Positions 1 through 8,023 are shown, counted from the first letter of the stretch. The stretch is 23,877 nucleotides of DNA from an uncultured Faecalibacterium sp. (GCA_934539245.1 CAKTCK010000029.1:1-23877); one strand, 5' to 3'. Notes: generated by a model not told the origin, from the letters alone. A program made the numbers and translations.

Positions 1-250
1 TCCCTAGTACGAGAGGACCGGGACGGACGTACCTCTGGCGCACCAGTTGTTCCGCCAGGAGCATAGCTGGGCAACTATGTACGGATCGGATAAACGCTGA
101 AAGCATCTAAGCGTGAAGCCGACCCAAAGATAAGATATCCCATTGTTTCAAACAAGTAAGACCCCTTGAAGACTACAAGGTTGATAGGCACGATGTGTAA
201 GTGGAGTGATCCATTCAGCAAGCGTGTACTAATAGGTCGAGGGCTTGACC
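1..250 (+). rRNA. 23S ribosomal RNA, 3' end (partial)
   Basis: The window opens inside the 3' part of a 23S rRNA. The sarcin-ricin loop (AGTACGAGAGGACC) is at about 6-19, followed by the highly conserved domain VI sequence. The gene ends near 250 at GGGCTTGACC, the usual 3' strand of the terminal 23S helix. The 5' part lies outside the window. The exact processed end cannot be fixed from sequence alone. Confidence 0.97.
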
Positions 251-334
251 ACAATTCGCTTGAGACTTTTAAGTCAACGAAAAAATGTCAGCAGTGATTA
301 TTCAGTTTTGAAGGCACGTCCTTCTAAAAAATAC

Positions 335-363
335 TGGACAGAGACACAGAAATGTGTTATACT
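335..363 (+). promoter_or_regulatory. Putative promoter in the 23S-5S spacer
   Basis: The 128-nt spacer between 23S and 5S contains no tRNA. It holds a sigma-A-like sequence: TGGACA at 335-340, a 17-bp spacer, and TATACT at 358-363. An A-rich stretch lies just upstream at 326-332. Initiation would fall about 8 nt before the 5S 5' end. This suggests 5S may be transcribed on its own as well as from the rRNA operon. It could also be a chance match. Confidence 0.4.
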
Positions 364-378
364 GATTCAGTCAAATCG

Positions 379-495
<117 letters not shown>

Positions 496-500
496 TAACT

Positions 501-534
501 AAAAGCTCTGAGATGAAAGTCTCGGGGCTTTTTT
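501..534 (+). terminator. rRNA operon terminator
   Basis: A GC-containing stem (AAAAGCTCTGAGA pairing with TCTCGGGGCTTTT, with a few G-U pairs) closes a short loop and runs into TTTTTT at 529-534. It starts 6 nt after the 5S gene, so it is the intrinsic terminator of the rRNA unit. Confidence 0.85.
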
Positions 535-555
535 GTTGCGCTATATGCAAAGGGG

Positions 556-584
556 TTGCAGAACAGGGAAAAAGCTGGTATCCT
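556..584 (+). promoter_or_regulatory. Promoter of the DUF1287 gene
   Basis: TTGCAG at 556-561 and TATCCT at 579-584 are separated by 17 bp. TGG directly precedes the -10 box (extended -10). Transcription would start around 590, only some 16 nt before the chosen ATG. This promoter overlaps the longest in-frame ORF extension, which argues for the start at 607. Confidence 0.5.
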
Positions 585-606
585 CAAAGCAGGAAAGGGT
601 GAGAAT

Positions 607-1287
607 ATGCGTTCGGACAGAACCCGCAAGGATACAGCAAAACATTATATAGCGGTACTGGCGCTTTTGCTGTTATGCAGCATCGTATTTTATGTGCTGA
701 CACATTACCAGCACACCTCGGCGTCCCGCCCTGAGGACAACTATCAGGGCAGGATACCGCAGTTTCATAGCAGCGTGGATCGGGATGATGACGGTGTAGA
801 CGACCAGCTGGATATTCTGAACGGCGCACTGGCCTATGTGAGCACACATCCAAAATACAAAAGCCGCTATTATGAGACCGGCTATCCTGACGATGGTTAT
901 GGCGTTTGCACTGATGTAGTTGCTTATGCGTTGAAGAATGCCGGATATGATCTGCAGGTGCTGGTGGACGCAGATATCCGGGAGCAGCCACAGGATTATA
1001 TGGTGGCAGAACCGGATGCAAACATAGACTTCCGACGGATGCGAAACCTGAAGGTATTTTTTGCACACACAGCAGCTGCCCTGACCACAGATGTCTCGGA
1101 AATAGAAGAATGGCAGGGCGGCGATATAGTGATCTTTGAAAGACATATCGGCATCGTATCCGACCGGCGAAATAAAAATGGAGTGCCCTATATCATTCAC
1201 CACAATGACCCATGGCAGACTGCCTACGAACAGGACATTCTGGAAAAAAGAACCGATATCGTGGGTCATTACCGAATTTCAAAATAA
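607..1287 (+). CDS. DUF1287 domain protein (YijF-like), membrane anchored
   Basis: A 226-residue protein with a basic N-terminus and one hydrophobic segment at about 12-31, consistent with a signal anchor and an extracytoplasmic body. The rest matches the DUF1287 family as I know it: GYGVCTDVV with a candidate catalytic Cys, PDANIDFRRMRNLKVFF, a W-x-GGDIVIF block, RHIGIVSD and an IIHH segment. The Cys followed by His residues recalls NlpC/P60-type cysteine peptidase folds, but activity and substrate are unknown. An in-frame TTG at 556 is possible, but it lies inside the promoter. ATG at 607 follows an AGGAAAGG-type ribosome site. The gene stands alone between the rRNA terminator and a convergent terminator. 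Confidence 0.85.
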   Translation: MRSDRTRKDTAKHYIAVLALLLLCSIVFYVLTHYQHTSASRPEDNYQGRIPQFHSSVDRDDDGVDDQLDILNGALAYVSTHPKYKSRYYETGYPDDGYGVCTDVVAYALKNAGYDLQVLVDADIREQPQDYMVAEPDANIDFRRMRNLKVFFAHTAAALTTDVSEIEEWQGGDIVIFERHIGIVSDRRNKNGVPYIIHHNDPWQTAYEQDILEKRTDIVGHYRISK

Positions 1288-1291
1288 AAAA

Positions 1292-1332
1292 GCGGCCCCG
1301 CTGCACTGTGCATAACAGTGCGGCGGAGCCGC
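1292..1332 (-). terminator. Terminator of fba, shared with the convergent DUF1287 gene
   Basis: A strong hairpin pairs GCGGC, CCGC and GCACTGT on the left with ACAGTGC, GCGG and GCCGC on the right around a GCATA loop. On the minus strand it is followed by a T-rich run (complement of 1281-1291), so it terminates fba best. The plus-strand side has only a weak T tract. Confidence 0.8.
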
Positions 1333-1375
1333 ATACTTTATTGGGTGGTGTACCGGTTAGGATACGAGCTTTTGC

Positions 1376-2239
1376 TTAGCCCTTGCCTGCGCAGCCGAAC
1401 AGCTCGATCTTCTCCTTGCACTTGGCCTCGATGGCCTTTGCGCCGGGAGCCAGCAGCTTGCGGGGGTCGAAGCCCTTGCCCTGCTGATCCTTGCCCTCTT
1501 CGATGTACTTGCGGGTGGCCTCAGCAAACACCAGCTGGCACTCGGTGTTGATGTTGATCTTGGAAACGCCCAGGCTGATGGCCTTTGCGATCATCTCGTC
1601 GGGGATGCCGGTGCCGCCGTGCAGGACCAGAGGAATGTTGTTGGTGGCCTTGTGGATGCGGTCCAGAGCCTCGAAGTCCAGACCCTTCCAGTTTGCGGGG
1701 TAGACGCCGTGGATGTTGCCGATGCCGGCAGCCAGGAAGTCGATGCCCAGAGCGGTGATCTTTGCGCACTCCTCGGGATCAGCGATCTCGCCGGTGCCCA
1801 CAACGCCGTCCTCAACGCCGCCGATGGAGCCGACCTCGGCCTCGATGCTCATGCCGTGAGCGTGTGCCAGAGCGACCAGCTCCTTGGTCTTTTCTACGTT
1901 CTCCTCGATGGAGTAGTGGCTGCCATCGAACATGATAGAGGAGAAGCCGGCCTCAACGCAGGCCTTGCAGCCCTCGTAGGTGCCGTGGTCCAGATGCAGA
2001 GCAACGGGAACGGTGATGCCCATGGAATCGACCATGGCGCTGACCATAGCAGCAACAGTCTTGAAACCGGTCATGTACTTACCTGCACCCTCGGAAACAC
2101 CCAGAATGACGGGGCTCTTCATTTCCTCGCAGGCGGTCAGGACTGCCTTGGTCCACTCCAGATTATTGATGTTGAACTGCGGCACACCGTAGTGGCCATC
2201 GCGTGCCTTGAGCAGCATTTCGGTTGCATTTACCAACAT
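1376..2239 (-). CDS. fba: Class II fructose-bisphosphate aldolase
   Basis: A 287-residue zinc-dependent aldolase that cleaves fructose 1,6-bisphosphate to dihydroxyacetone phosphate and glyceraldehyde 3-phosphate in glycolysis. Visible family motifs: HLDHGT at 82-87 (catalytic Asp84, zinc His85), EAEVGSIGG near 133-141, NIHGVYP with zinc His177, VLHGGTG with zinc His207, and KININTE at 227-233 for substrate phosphate binding. Full length, with no missing residue. The ATG is preceded by GGAGG with a 9-nt spacing. It has its own promoter and terminator, so it is monocistronic. Tagatose-bisphosphate aldolase is a close paralogue, but the context favours glycolysis. Confidence 0.96.
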   Translation of the reverse strand: MLVNATEMLLKARDGHYGVPQFNINNLEWTKAVLTACEEMKSPVILGVSEGAGKYMTGFKTVAAMVSAMVDSMGITVPVALHLDHGTYEGCKACVEAGFSSIMFDGSHYSIEENVEKTKELVALAHAHGMSIEAEVGSIGGVEDGVVGTGEIADPEECAKITALGIDFLAAGIGNIHGVYPANWKGLDFEALDRIHKATNNIPLVLHGGTGIPDEMIAKAISLGVSKININTECQLVFAEATRKYIEEGKDQQGKGFDPRKLLAPGAKAIEAKCKEKIELFGCAGKG

Positions 2240-2320
2240 TATTCATTACCTCCAAAAATTATCGGGGTTCCGGCTCTGCCACACACCGCATTGTGCATGG
2301 TTTAACGAGCCCACATGGCT

Positions 2321-2349
2321 AGTATACCCCAAACTGCGCCTAAAATCAA
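2321..2349 (-). promoter_or_regulatory. fba promoter
   Basis: On the minus strand, TTGATT (complement of 2344-2349) and TATACT (complement of 2321-2326) are separated by exactly 17 bp. The predicted start leaves a leader of about 75 nt before the fba ATG. No terminator or riboswitch is visible in this leader. Confidence 0.65.
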
Positions 2350-2496
2350 TCCAAACAGGCGCTTTTTCTTGCATAGAGCTGCTGCGGAACGGGCACGGCA
2401 CAAAGCGGTTCCTGCGACAGCGGCAGAAATACTCTGCGATTGGCGACAAAAATCCATATACATTGCAACATCTGCCTTGTGTGGAAGCGGCGCGTG

Positions 2497-2780
2497 TTTT
2501 CAACATATTTTAACATTCGTCAAAATGATGTTGGAGGAAATTGCAAAAGCGGACAATTTCCGCTTCAAAAAATTGTCATAATTCCGACTTGAATTTTACA
2601 AATTGTAAGGCTTTTGCCAAGATATGGGGGAACCTGTTGTTGAAAACTCGGTGGAAACTGTTTAATTTCATCCGGAAAACAGGCGCTGCGGCTGGACTTT
2701 TGCACACTTTCCACTGAGTTTTCAACTTGTGGAAAAATTACAGGCTGTTTACGGAATGTATAGACGCTTTTTGTGGAAAA
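2497..2780. other. Cluster of DnaA-box-like 9-mers in a long intergenic region
   Basis: Within the 789-bp gap between fba and rlmB are repeated TTTTCMACA-type 9-mers. These are TTTTCAACA at 2497-2505, its complement at 2638-2646, TTTTCAACT at 2719-2727, and two copies of TGTGGAAAA (complement TTTTCCACA) at 2728-2736 and 2772-2780, 44 bp apart. Looser copies are GGTGGAAAC at 2650-2658 and CTTTCCACT at 2707-2715. These resemble the bacterial DnaA box TTATCCACA. An AT-rich stretch lies at about 2500-2610. It could be an origin, a DnaA-titration site or a DnaA-regulated region. There is no dnaA or dnaN here, and the rRNA operon on the left runs toward the cluster, which is unfavourable for an origin. 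Confidence 0.5.
2639..2726. repeat. Inverted repeat with 19-bp arms
   Basis: The left arm (2639-2657, GTTGAAAACTCGGTGGAAA) is the reverse complement of the right arm (2708-2726) with one mismatch. The arms are separated by 50 bp. They contain the DnaA-box-like sequences and overlap that cluster. Neither arm is followed by a T tract, so it is not an intrinsic terminator. Confidence 0.7.
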
Positions 2781-2942
2781 CTTTTGACCTTGGCAAAACA
2801 GAGGAAGTGTGCCCCGCCGCCCGGGCAGCGGACAAAACATTTTTACAGCTGCCGAAACCGGCGGGAAAGACGCTTTCTGCCGAAAAAATTTTGGCGTCTG
2901 GGAATAAAATCCCTGCAATTGGTGGCGAATCCGGGCGAGATA

Positions 2943-2951
2943 TGGTATACT
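2943..2951 (+). promoter_or_regulatory. Putative extended -10 promoter of rlmB
   Basis: TGG directly followed by TATACT at 2946-2951 forms an extended -10 element. The -35 region at the 17-bp position (TGGCGA, 2923-2928) is weak. It lies 78 bp upstream of the rlmB ATG, inside the region that a longer ORF reading would treat as coding. Confidence 0.5.
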
Positions 2952-3028
2952 TTATTTTGGATTATCATAAACAAAATAAAACGCTCCGATGCGGCACTGC
3001 CCGCCCGGAACGGAAGGAGCATAAAAAG

Positions 3029-3835
3029 ATGGAAGAACGTAACCAGCCGCGCCGTCCGCGCCGCGATGCAGAGCAGCCGCAGCAGAAAAGTGAGAGCCTG
3101 ATCTACGGCAAAAACCCTGTGACCGAGCTGCTCAAGAGCGGTTCCGGTGTGGACACCGTGCTTATTGCCGAGGGGATGGCCCCGGCAGTGGCGGCATACT
3201 ATACAGCACTGGCCAAAGAGGCCGGCGCAACGGTCAAGCGGGTGCACCCCAACAAGCTGCGCCTGATGACTGGCACTGAGAGCCATCAGGGCGTGGCAGC
3301 CTTTGCCAGCGAGATTGAGTACGCGACTGTGGAGGATCTGCTGGCCGCAGCCAAGGCCAAGGGCGAGCCGCCTTTTCTGGTGCTGAGCGACGGCATTGAG
3401 GACCCCCACAATCTGGGCGCGGTTATGCGCAGCGCTCTGCTGTGCGGTGCCCATGGCATCGTCATCCCAAAGCGGGGCGGCGCGTCTGTCACCCCCACCG
3501 TCATCAAGTCCAGTGCAGGCGCTGCTGAGCGTCTGCCGGTGGCACGTGTGGCCAACATCGGCGAGACCATCCGCCGCCTGAAGGAGCAGGGCGTGTTCGT
3601 TTACTGCGCCGATATGGACGGCGTGTCGCTGCGCAAGAATAACCTGACCGGCCCCATCGCGCTGGTGCTGGGCAGCGAGGGCAGCGGAGTATCTCAGCTG
3701 GTCAAGAAGCTGTGTGACGGTGTGGTGCGGCTGGATATGGCTGCCCCCGGCACCGGCGTGGACAGCTATAACGTTTCGGTGGCGGCTGGCATCATCCTGT
3801 ACGAGATCCAGTCGCAGCGCGCCGTAGAAGAATAA
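3029..3835 (+). CDS. rlmB: 23S rRNA (guanosine-2'-O-)-methyltransferase, TrmH/SpoU family
   Basis: A 268-residue SPOUT methyltransferase that uses S-adenosylmethionine to methylate a ribose 2'-OH in RNA. The RlmB branch targets a 23S P-loop guanosine. After a basic N-terminal tail (1-20) comes the L30e-like substrate-binding domain starting at LIYGKNPV. The three SpoU motifs follow: DPHNLGAVMR (125-134), ALVLGSEGSG (211-220) and DSYNVSVAAG (245-254). The open frame extends upstream to 2729, but ATG 3029 has a good AAGGAG site (3014-3019) 9 nt upstream and follows a promoter. The longer form would add 100 unrelated residues. The next gene begins 42 bp later with no terminator, so both are probably co-transcribed. 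Exact target specificity is inferred. Confidence 0.9.
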   Translation: MEERNQPRRPRRDAEQPQQKSESLIYGKNPVTELLKSGSGVDTVLIAEGMAPAVAAYYTALAKEAGATVKRVHPNKLRLMTGTESHQGVAAFASEIEYATVEDLLAAAKAKGEPPFLVLSDGIEDPHNLGAVMRSALLCGAHGIVIPKRGGASVTPTVIKSSAGAAERLPVARVANIGETIRRLKEQGVFVYCADMDGVSLRKNNLTGPIALVLGSEGSGVSQLVKKLCDGVVRLDMAAPGTGVDSYNVSVAAGIILYEIQSQRAVEE

Positions 3836-3877
3836 GACAAGCGGTAAACTCCATCCAGAACAGTGGGAGGGACAAGG

Positions 3878-6571
3878 ATGCCGAACAATAAAAATGAACG
3901 CAAGGGCAAGCTGGCGGGGGAGCTCTCGGCAGAGGATCGATTCCGCAACTTTTTCAGCACCAGCGTGATCGATCTGCCCGAGGAAATGACCCGCCGGGAC
4001 GAGCCTGCCCCGGTGGAGGAAAAGCCCAAGGCCGGACTGCTGGGCAAGCTGTTCGGCCACGACAAAGAGCAGACGCCTGCCCCGGCACAGCCGGTGCTGG
4101 AGATCCCCACCGGCGAGATCCTGTTGGGGGCAGATGCAAAGCCGGTGCAGCCGGAGCAGGAGGACATGGCGCTGGAGCTGCGCACTGCAGACCCTATTCC
4201 GGCAATGCCGCTGCAGCCCGCCCGGGTAGAGCCGGTCAAGGCCGTGCCGGCAGAGACGGTGCCTGCACCTAAGGTTGCTGCTACCGTGCAGCCGAAGCCG
4301 GAAAAGCCCGCACCCCAGCCGGTGCCGCAGCCCGTTGCAGCCACCCCAAAGCAGCCCAATGCAAAGAACGCCCCGGAGACGCTGCTGCCGCAGGAGGAGC
4401 TGGAGCAGCGGGAGATGCAGCAGCTGAAGGATATGCTCAACGGCATGAGCGGCAAGGCAAAACCTGCCTCGCGGCCTGCAAAGCCCGCGCCGGAGGTGCC
4501 GCAGCCTAAGGTACAGTCTGCCGCAAAGCCGGAGAAAGCCCCGGCAAAGGCCGCACAAAAGGCCGCCGGGGAGCTGCCGCCGGTGGTGTTTGCCAGCGCT
4601 CCGGCAGACCCGGAAACGCTGATGCCGAAACCTGAGAAAAAGTCTATTTTTCAGATGTTCGGCGCGGCAGAGGACGAAAAGCCCGCCGCCCGCAAGCCGG
4701 AAAAAGAGGATACTATGAGCCTGCCGCTGCTCCCGCTGGATCAGGACGACGCTCCTGCTGAATCGGAACCCGCACCGGTAGTTGCTGCACCCGCAACCCC
4801 GGCACAGCCCGAGGCTGCGCCCGCAGCAGAAACGGCTGCGCCTGCTGAGGAAACTGTGCCGGAATCCACTGCTGACAAGCTGCACCACATGGCCGCAGAG
4901 CTGACTTTGCGTTGTGTGCTGACGGGCATTCTGGCCGTGGTACTGCTGCACCTTGGGCTGACGGCAGAGCGTCTGCTGCCGCCGCTTTCGGTGCTGGACC
5001 CGGACGCAGCCCCGGCGGCGTTCTATGCCGCCAATCTGCTGCTGTTTGCCGCCAGCCTGTTTGTAGGCTACCCGGTGCTGCGGGACGGTTTGACCGGCTT
5101 GCGCGGCCGTCCCAGTGCGGACACCATGCCCGCGCTGGCCGCTGTGGCAGCCCTGCTGCAGGCGGTGGTGGCCATGCTGAATGCCAACGCCTACCGCAGC
5201 ACTGAGGGCATCGGTCTGCTGACCGGTATGGCGGCGCTGGGACTGTTTCTGGCGTTAGTGGGCAGCCGAGTGATGCTGGCTGCCGTGCAGGGCGGCTACG
5301 CGCTGGCGGCAGAGGGCGGCGAACAGCGGGGCGCTTACCGCACCCGCGATAAAGACCTGATCCGCGCCCTCGCCCGGGATTTGGAACAGAAGGATCCGTG
5401 GGTGCTGCTGAGCCGCCCAGTGCAGACCGCCAGCGATGACTTTGTGGAGCAGAGCCTCAGTGAGCGTGCCAGCGAGCGCCGCGCCCGGAAGGTGGCCTGT
5501 GTTCTGCTGGCGGCGGCAGTGCTCAGCGGTGCGGCCTTCCTGCTGTTCGGCGGCGGCATCAACTGCGCCGTGGCTGCGACTGCTGCTGTGCTGTGCATGG
5601 GTGCACCCCTTTCCTCGGTGCTGGTGCCCGGTCTGGCGGCGCTGCGGCTGCAAAGAGCGGCTGCCGCTGTGGGCGCTGTGGTGCCCGGCTGGGCAGCCAT
5701 TGAGGAGCTGGGCGGCATCGACACCATTGAGCTGGACGCTGACGACCTGTTTACCGCCGACAGCGTGACGCTGGAAGATATCCGTATCTTCAAGGGAGGC
5801 CGCATCGACCGCGCCATCCTGTATGCGGCAAGTGTGCTGAACGAGAGTTGCGATACCCTGCGCGGGCTGTTCAGCCAGATCATCGAGGACCGTACCGATA
5901 TCCTGTTCCCAGTCAAGGATCTGGAACAGCACACCGGGCTGGGCTTCTCGGCATGGTGCGACAATAACCGCATCCTCATCGGCACCCGCCGCTACATGGA
6001 GCAGGAGGGCGTTACCCTGCCGGAGCAGGATTACGAGGACAGCCACTCCCAAAACGGCGAACTGCAAATTTTGTATCTGGCGGTGTCCGGCAACCTGCAC
6101 GCCATGTTCGTGCTGCGTTATGTGGGCGGCCGCAATGTGGCACGCAGCCTTGCCTCCCTGCAAAAGGAGAACATTCGTCTGCTGGTCACCAGCAAGGACC
6201 CCAGCCTGACGGCGCGGCACATCACCGAGGCCTACCATCTGCCGGAGGGCATGGTCACTGTGCTGGATGGCGAGCAGTGTCAAGCCATTGAAGCCGCTGA
6301 TGCTGCCCCGGAAAAGCCCAAGTGCTGCCTGTACCACCACAGGGGCTTTGCCAGCCTGACCGGCGGCTTGCAGGCCGCAGATCAGGCACAGAATGCCGAG
6401 ACCAGCGCCACTACGGTGCAGCTGGTGTCGGTGTGCTTCTCGGTGTTCATTGCGGTGCTGCTGACCTATGCGGGCAGCATCTGGCAGCTTTCCATCGCCA
6501 CGGTGCTGATGTATCAGGCCGCATGGAGCGCCCTGAGCATTGCCGTCTGCGCCCTGAAGCAGCATAGCTGA
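3878..6571 (+). CDS. Large membrane protein resembling an inactive P-type ATPase
   Basis: An 897-residue protein of unknown function. Residues 1 to about 336 are low-complexity, rich in Pro, Ala, Glu and Lys, and probably cytoplasmic and disordered. From about 343 there are hydrophobic segments: two or three pairs, a pair near 548-600, and two at the C-terminus. The order of blocks echoes heavy-metal P-type ATPases. CMGAP near 573 stands where CPx would be. LDADDLFT near 619-626 stands where the DKTGTLT phosphorylation motif would be: the Asp is kept but the KTGT is lost. LGFSAWCDNNRILIGTRRYM near 688 resembles the nucleotide-binding domain. VTSKDPS near 770 replaces TGDN. No TGES actuator motif is visible. 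ATG 3878 follows GGGAGG with a 7-nt spacing; an in-frame GTG at 3863 overlaps that site. It follows rlmB closely. Confidence 0.75.
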   Translation: MPNNKNERKGKLAGELSAEDRFRNFFSTSVIDLPEEMTRRDEPAPVEEKPKAGLLGKLFGHDKEQTPAPAQPVLEIPTGEILLGADAKPVQPEQEDMALELRTADPIPAMPLQPARVEPVKAVPAETVPAPKVAATVQPKPEKPAPQPVPQPVAATPKQPNAKNAPETLLPQEELEQREMQQLKDMLNGMSGKAKPASRPAKPAPEVPQPKVQSAAKPEKAPAKAAQKAAGELPPVVFASAPADPETLMPKPEKKSIFQMFGAAEDEKPAARKPEKEDTMSLPLLPLDQDDAPAESEPAPVVAAPATPAQPEAAPAAETAAPAEETVPESTADKLHHMAAELTLRCVLTGILAVVLLHLGLTAERLLPPLSVLDPDAAPAAFYAANLLLFAASLFVGYPVLRDGLTGLRGRPSADTMPALAAVAALLQAVVAMLNANAYRSTEGIGLLTGMAALGLFLALVGSRVMLAAVQGGYALAAEGGEQRGAYRTRDKDLIRALARDLEQKDPWVLLSRPVQTASDDFVEQSLSERASERRARKVACVLLAAAVLSGAAFLLFGGGINCAVAATAAVLCMGAPLSSVLVPGLAALRLQRAAAAVGAVVPGWAAIEELGGIDTIELDADDLFTADSVTLEDIRIFKGGRIDRAILYAASVLNESCDTLRGLFSQIIEDRTDILFPVKDLEQHTGLGFSAWCDNNRILIGTRRYMEQEGVTLPEQDYEDSHSQNGELQILYLAVSGNLHAMFVLRYVGGRNVARSLASLQKENIRLLVTSKDPSLTARHITEAYHLPEGMVTVLDGEQCQAIEAADAAPEKPKCCLYHHRGFASLTGGLQAADQAQNAETSATTVQLVSVCFSVFIAVLLTYAGSIWQLSIATVLMYQAAWSALSIAVCALKQHS

Positions 6572-6588
6572 AAGCTTTAGCATATTAC

Positions 6589-6630
6589 AAAACGGGCTGT
6601 TGCACAGAACCTTGTGCAGCAGCCCGTTTT
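6589..6630. terminator. Bidirectional terminator between convergent genes
   Basis: AAAACGGGCTG (6589-6599) pairs with CAGCCCGTTTT (6620-6630), and TGCACA pairs with TGTGCA inside the stem. Both ends carry A/T tails of four bases. It lies 17 bp after the stop of the P-type ATPase-like gene and 7 bp from the stop of the convergent symporter gene, so it can serve both. Confidence 0.75.
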
Positions 6631-6637
6631 GGTGATC

Positions 6638-8023
6638 TTATTTCATTTTCTTGCGTTTTTCGTAGTCGTTCAGGGCGTTCAGCGCCTCGCCGGAAAGGGG
6701 AATGAGCGCCAGCATATTGAAGATGGTCATCAGTCCGATGCCCACATCGCCCAGATCCCACACCACGGTGTACGCCTGTGTGCCGCCGATTAATAGCATG
6801 GTCAGCGCCAGCAGTTTGTAGGCAGTCTGGCTCCACCAGTTGTCGCCGCACAGGTAGGCCACATTGCCCCGGGCGTAGTACAGCACCCCCAGAAAGGTGG
6901 AGAAGCTGAACAGCGCTAAGATCACCGCAATGAACACGATGCCAAAGCTGCCCAGATGGTACTGCATGGCGGTCTGCAAAAGGTCCATGCCGGTCAGCCC
7001 GGCAGTGATGTCCTGCGGCACCAGCAACATCAGAAAGGCGGTGCAGCTGCAGATGACCACGGTGTCAATCAATACGCCAAGCGCCTGTACAAGCCCCATC
7101 TTTACCGGGTCGTCACACTCCGCAGCGGCAGCGGCGCAGGGGGCAGAGCCGCTGCCCGCCTCGTTGGAGAACAGCCCGCGCTTGACGCCGTTCATCAGTA
7201 CCGCGCCAAAGCCGCCAGCAGCCACCTGACGCAGGCCAAAGGCCTCGGCAAAGATGCGTGCCAGCACAGCGGGCAGCTGCCGGAGATTCAGCACCACGAT
7301 GCCTACTGTGATGACAAAGTAGCACACCGCCATGACCGGCACGATGAAGTCAAGGCTTTTTACGGTGGCGTTCTTGCGCAACACGATCAGCGCCGCCAGC
7401 AGAGTGAGCACCACGGTGGTGACCAGCGGCGGAATCTGAAAGGCGTTTTCAAAGGCAGAGCTGACCGAGTTGGAAATCACTTGGCTGATGCCGCACCAGC
7501 AGATCAGGCCGGACACGGCAAACAGCGCTGCGCACACCGAGCGCTTGAGCTTTTTGCCTCGTTTGCGCTCGGCCAGCACATGGAGGTAGTAGGCCGGGCC
7601 GCCACGCCAGCCGCCGTACAGCGGGTCCGGAACGCGGTACTTCTGCGCCAGAGTGGACTCCACAAAGGAGGTGGAAGCGCCCAGCAGCGCAGTGACCCAC
7701 ATCCAGAACACCGCGCCCGCGCCGCCTGCCGAAACAGCGGCCACCACGCCCACAAGGTTGCCCATGCCCACCCGGGTGGCGGTGGAGATGACCAATGTCT
7801 GGAAGGAGGAAAGTCCGCCCGCAGCCTGCTTTTTTTCGCACACTGCGCCGATCATATCCCGGAACAGCCGCACCGGCAGCAGCCGGGTGCGCAGGGTAAA
7901 GCCGATACCGGCTGCAAACAGCAGCACTACCATAAAGGAGATGCCAATGCCGCCCGCCACCGGCAGGATGAATAGATCGCCCCACAGCAAGCGGTAAAGC
8001 GCTTCGATCAGATCAACTATCAA
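6638..8023 (-). CDS. Sodium:alanine/glycine symporter, AGCS family
   Basis: A 461-residue polytopic membrane protein that imports alanine or glycine with sodium. The AGCS signature is clear near residues 82-115 (ATRVGMGNLVGVVAAVSAGG, then AGAVFWMWVTALLG). Also present are GGPAYYL and FSNEAGSGSAP near the middle, and about ten hydrophobic segments, matching the family's usual length. The start is a TTG at 8023. It is preceded by AGGAGGC with a 7-nt spacing, which is much stronger than any site at later ATG codons. It has its own consensus promoter and shares a terminator with the convergent gene. The amino acid carried cannot be told from sequence. Confidence 0.93.
   Translation of the reverse strand: MIVDLIEALYRLLWGDLFILPVAGGIGISFMVVLLFAAGIGFTLRTRLLPVRLFRDMIGAVCEKKQAAGGLSSFQTLVISTATRVGMGNLVGVVAAVSAGGAGAVFWMWVTALLGASTSFVESTLAQKYRVPDPLYGGWRGGPAYYLHVLAERKRGKKLKRSVCAALFAVSGLICWCGISQVISNSVSSAFENAFQIPPLVTTVVLTLLAALIVLRKNATVKSLDFIVPVMAVCYFVITVGIVVLNLRQLPAVLARIFAEAFGLRQVAAGGFGAVLMNGVKRGLFSNEAGSGSAPCAAAAAECDDPVKMGLVQALGVLIDTVVICSCTAFLMLLVPQDITAGLTGMDLLQTAMQYHLGSFGIVFIAVILALFSFSTFLGVLYYARGNVAYLCGDNWWSQTAYKLLALTMLLIGGTQAYTVVWDLGDVGIGLMTIFNMLALIPLSGEALNALNDYEKRKKMK

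Noticed and set aside
251..378. tRNA gene in the 23S-5S spacer
   Set aside because: No cloverleaf, T-arm GTTCGAATC-like sequence or acceptor stem could be found.
1619..2305. 228-codon plus-strand frame opposite fba
   Set aside because: Antisense shadow; fba is unambiguous on the other strand.
2530..2570. Small hairpin (AGCGG with CCGCT) in the fba-rlmB gap considered as a terminator
   Set aside because: No gene ends nearby on either strand, and the tail is only four T on the minus strand.
2729..3028. 100-residue N-terminal extension of RlmB
   Set aside because: The extension covers the DnaA-box-like sequence and the extended -10 promoter, and ATG 3029 has a strong ribosome site.
2843..4951. 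702-codon open frame on the minus strand opposite rlmB and the P-type ATPase-like gene
   Set aside because: It is a shadow of GC-rich coding sequence: the product is rich in Arg, His, Leu and Cys with no recognisable domain, and no ribosome site fits.
5255..6583. 442-codon minus-strand frame opposite the P-type ATPase-like gene
   Set aside because: His/Gln/Ala-rich antisense product without motifs; the plus-strand frame has clear membrane segments and a ribosome site.
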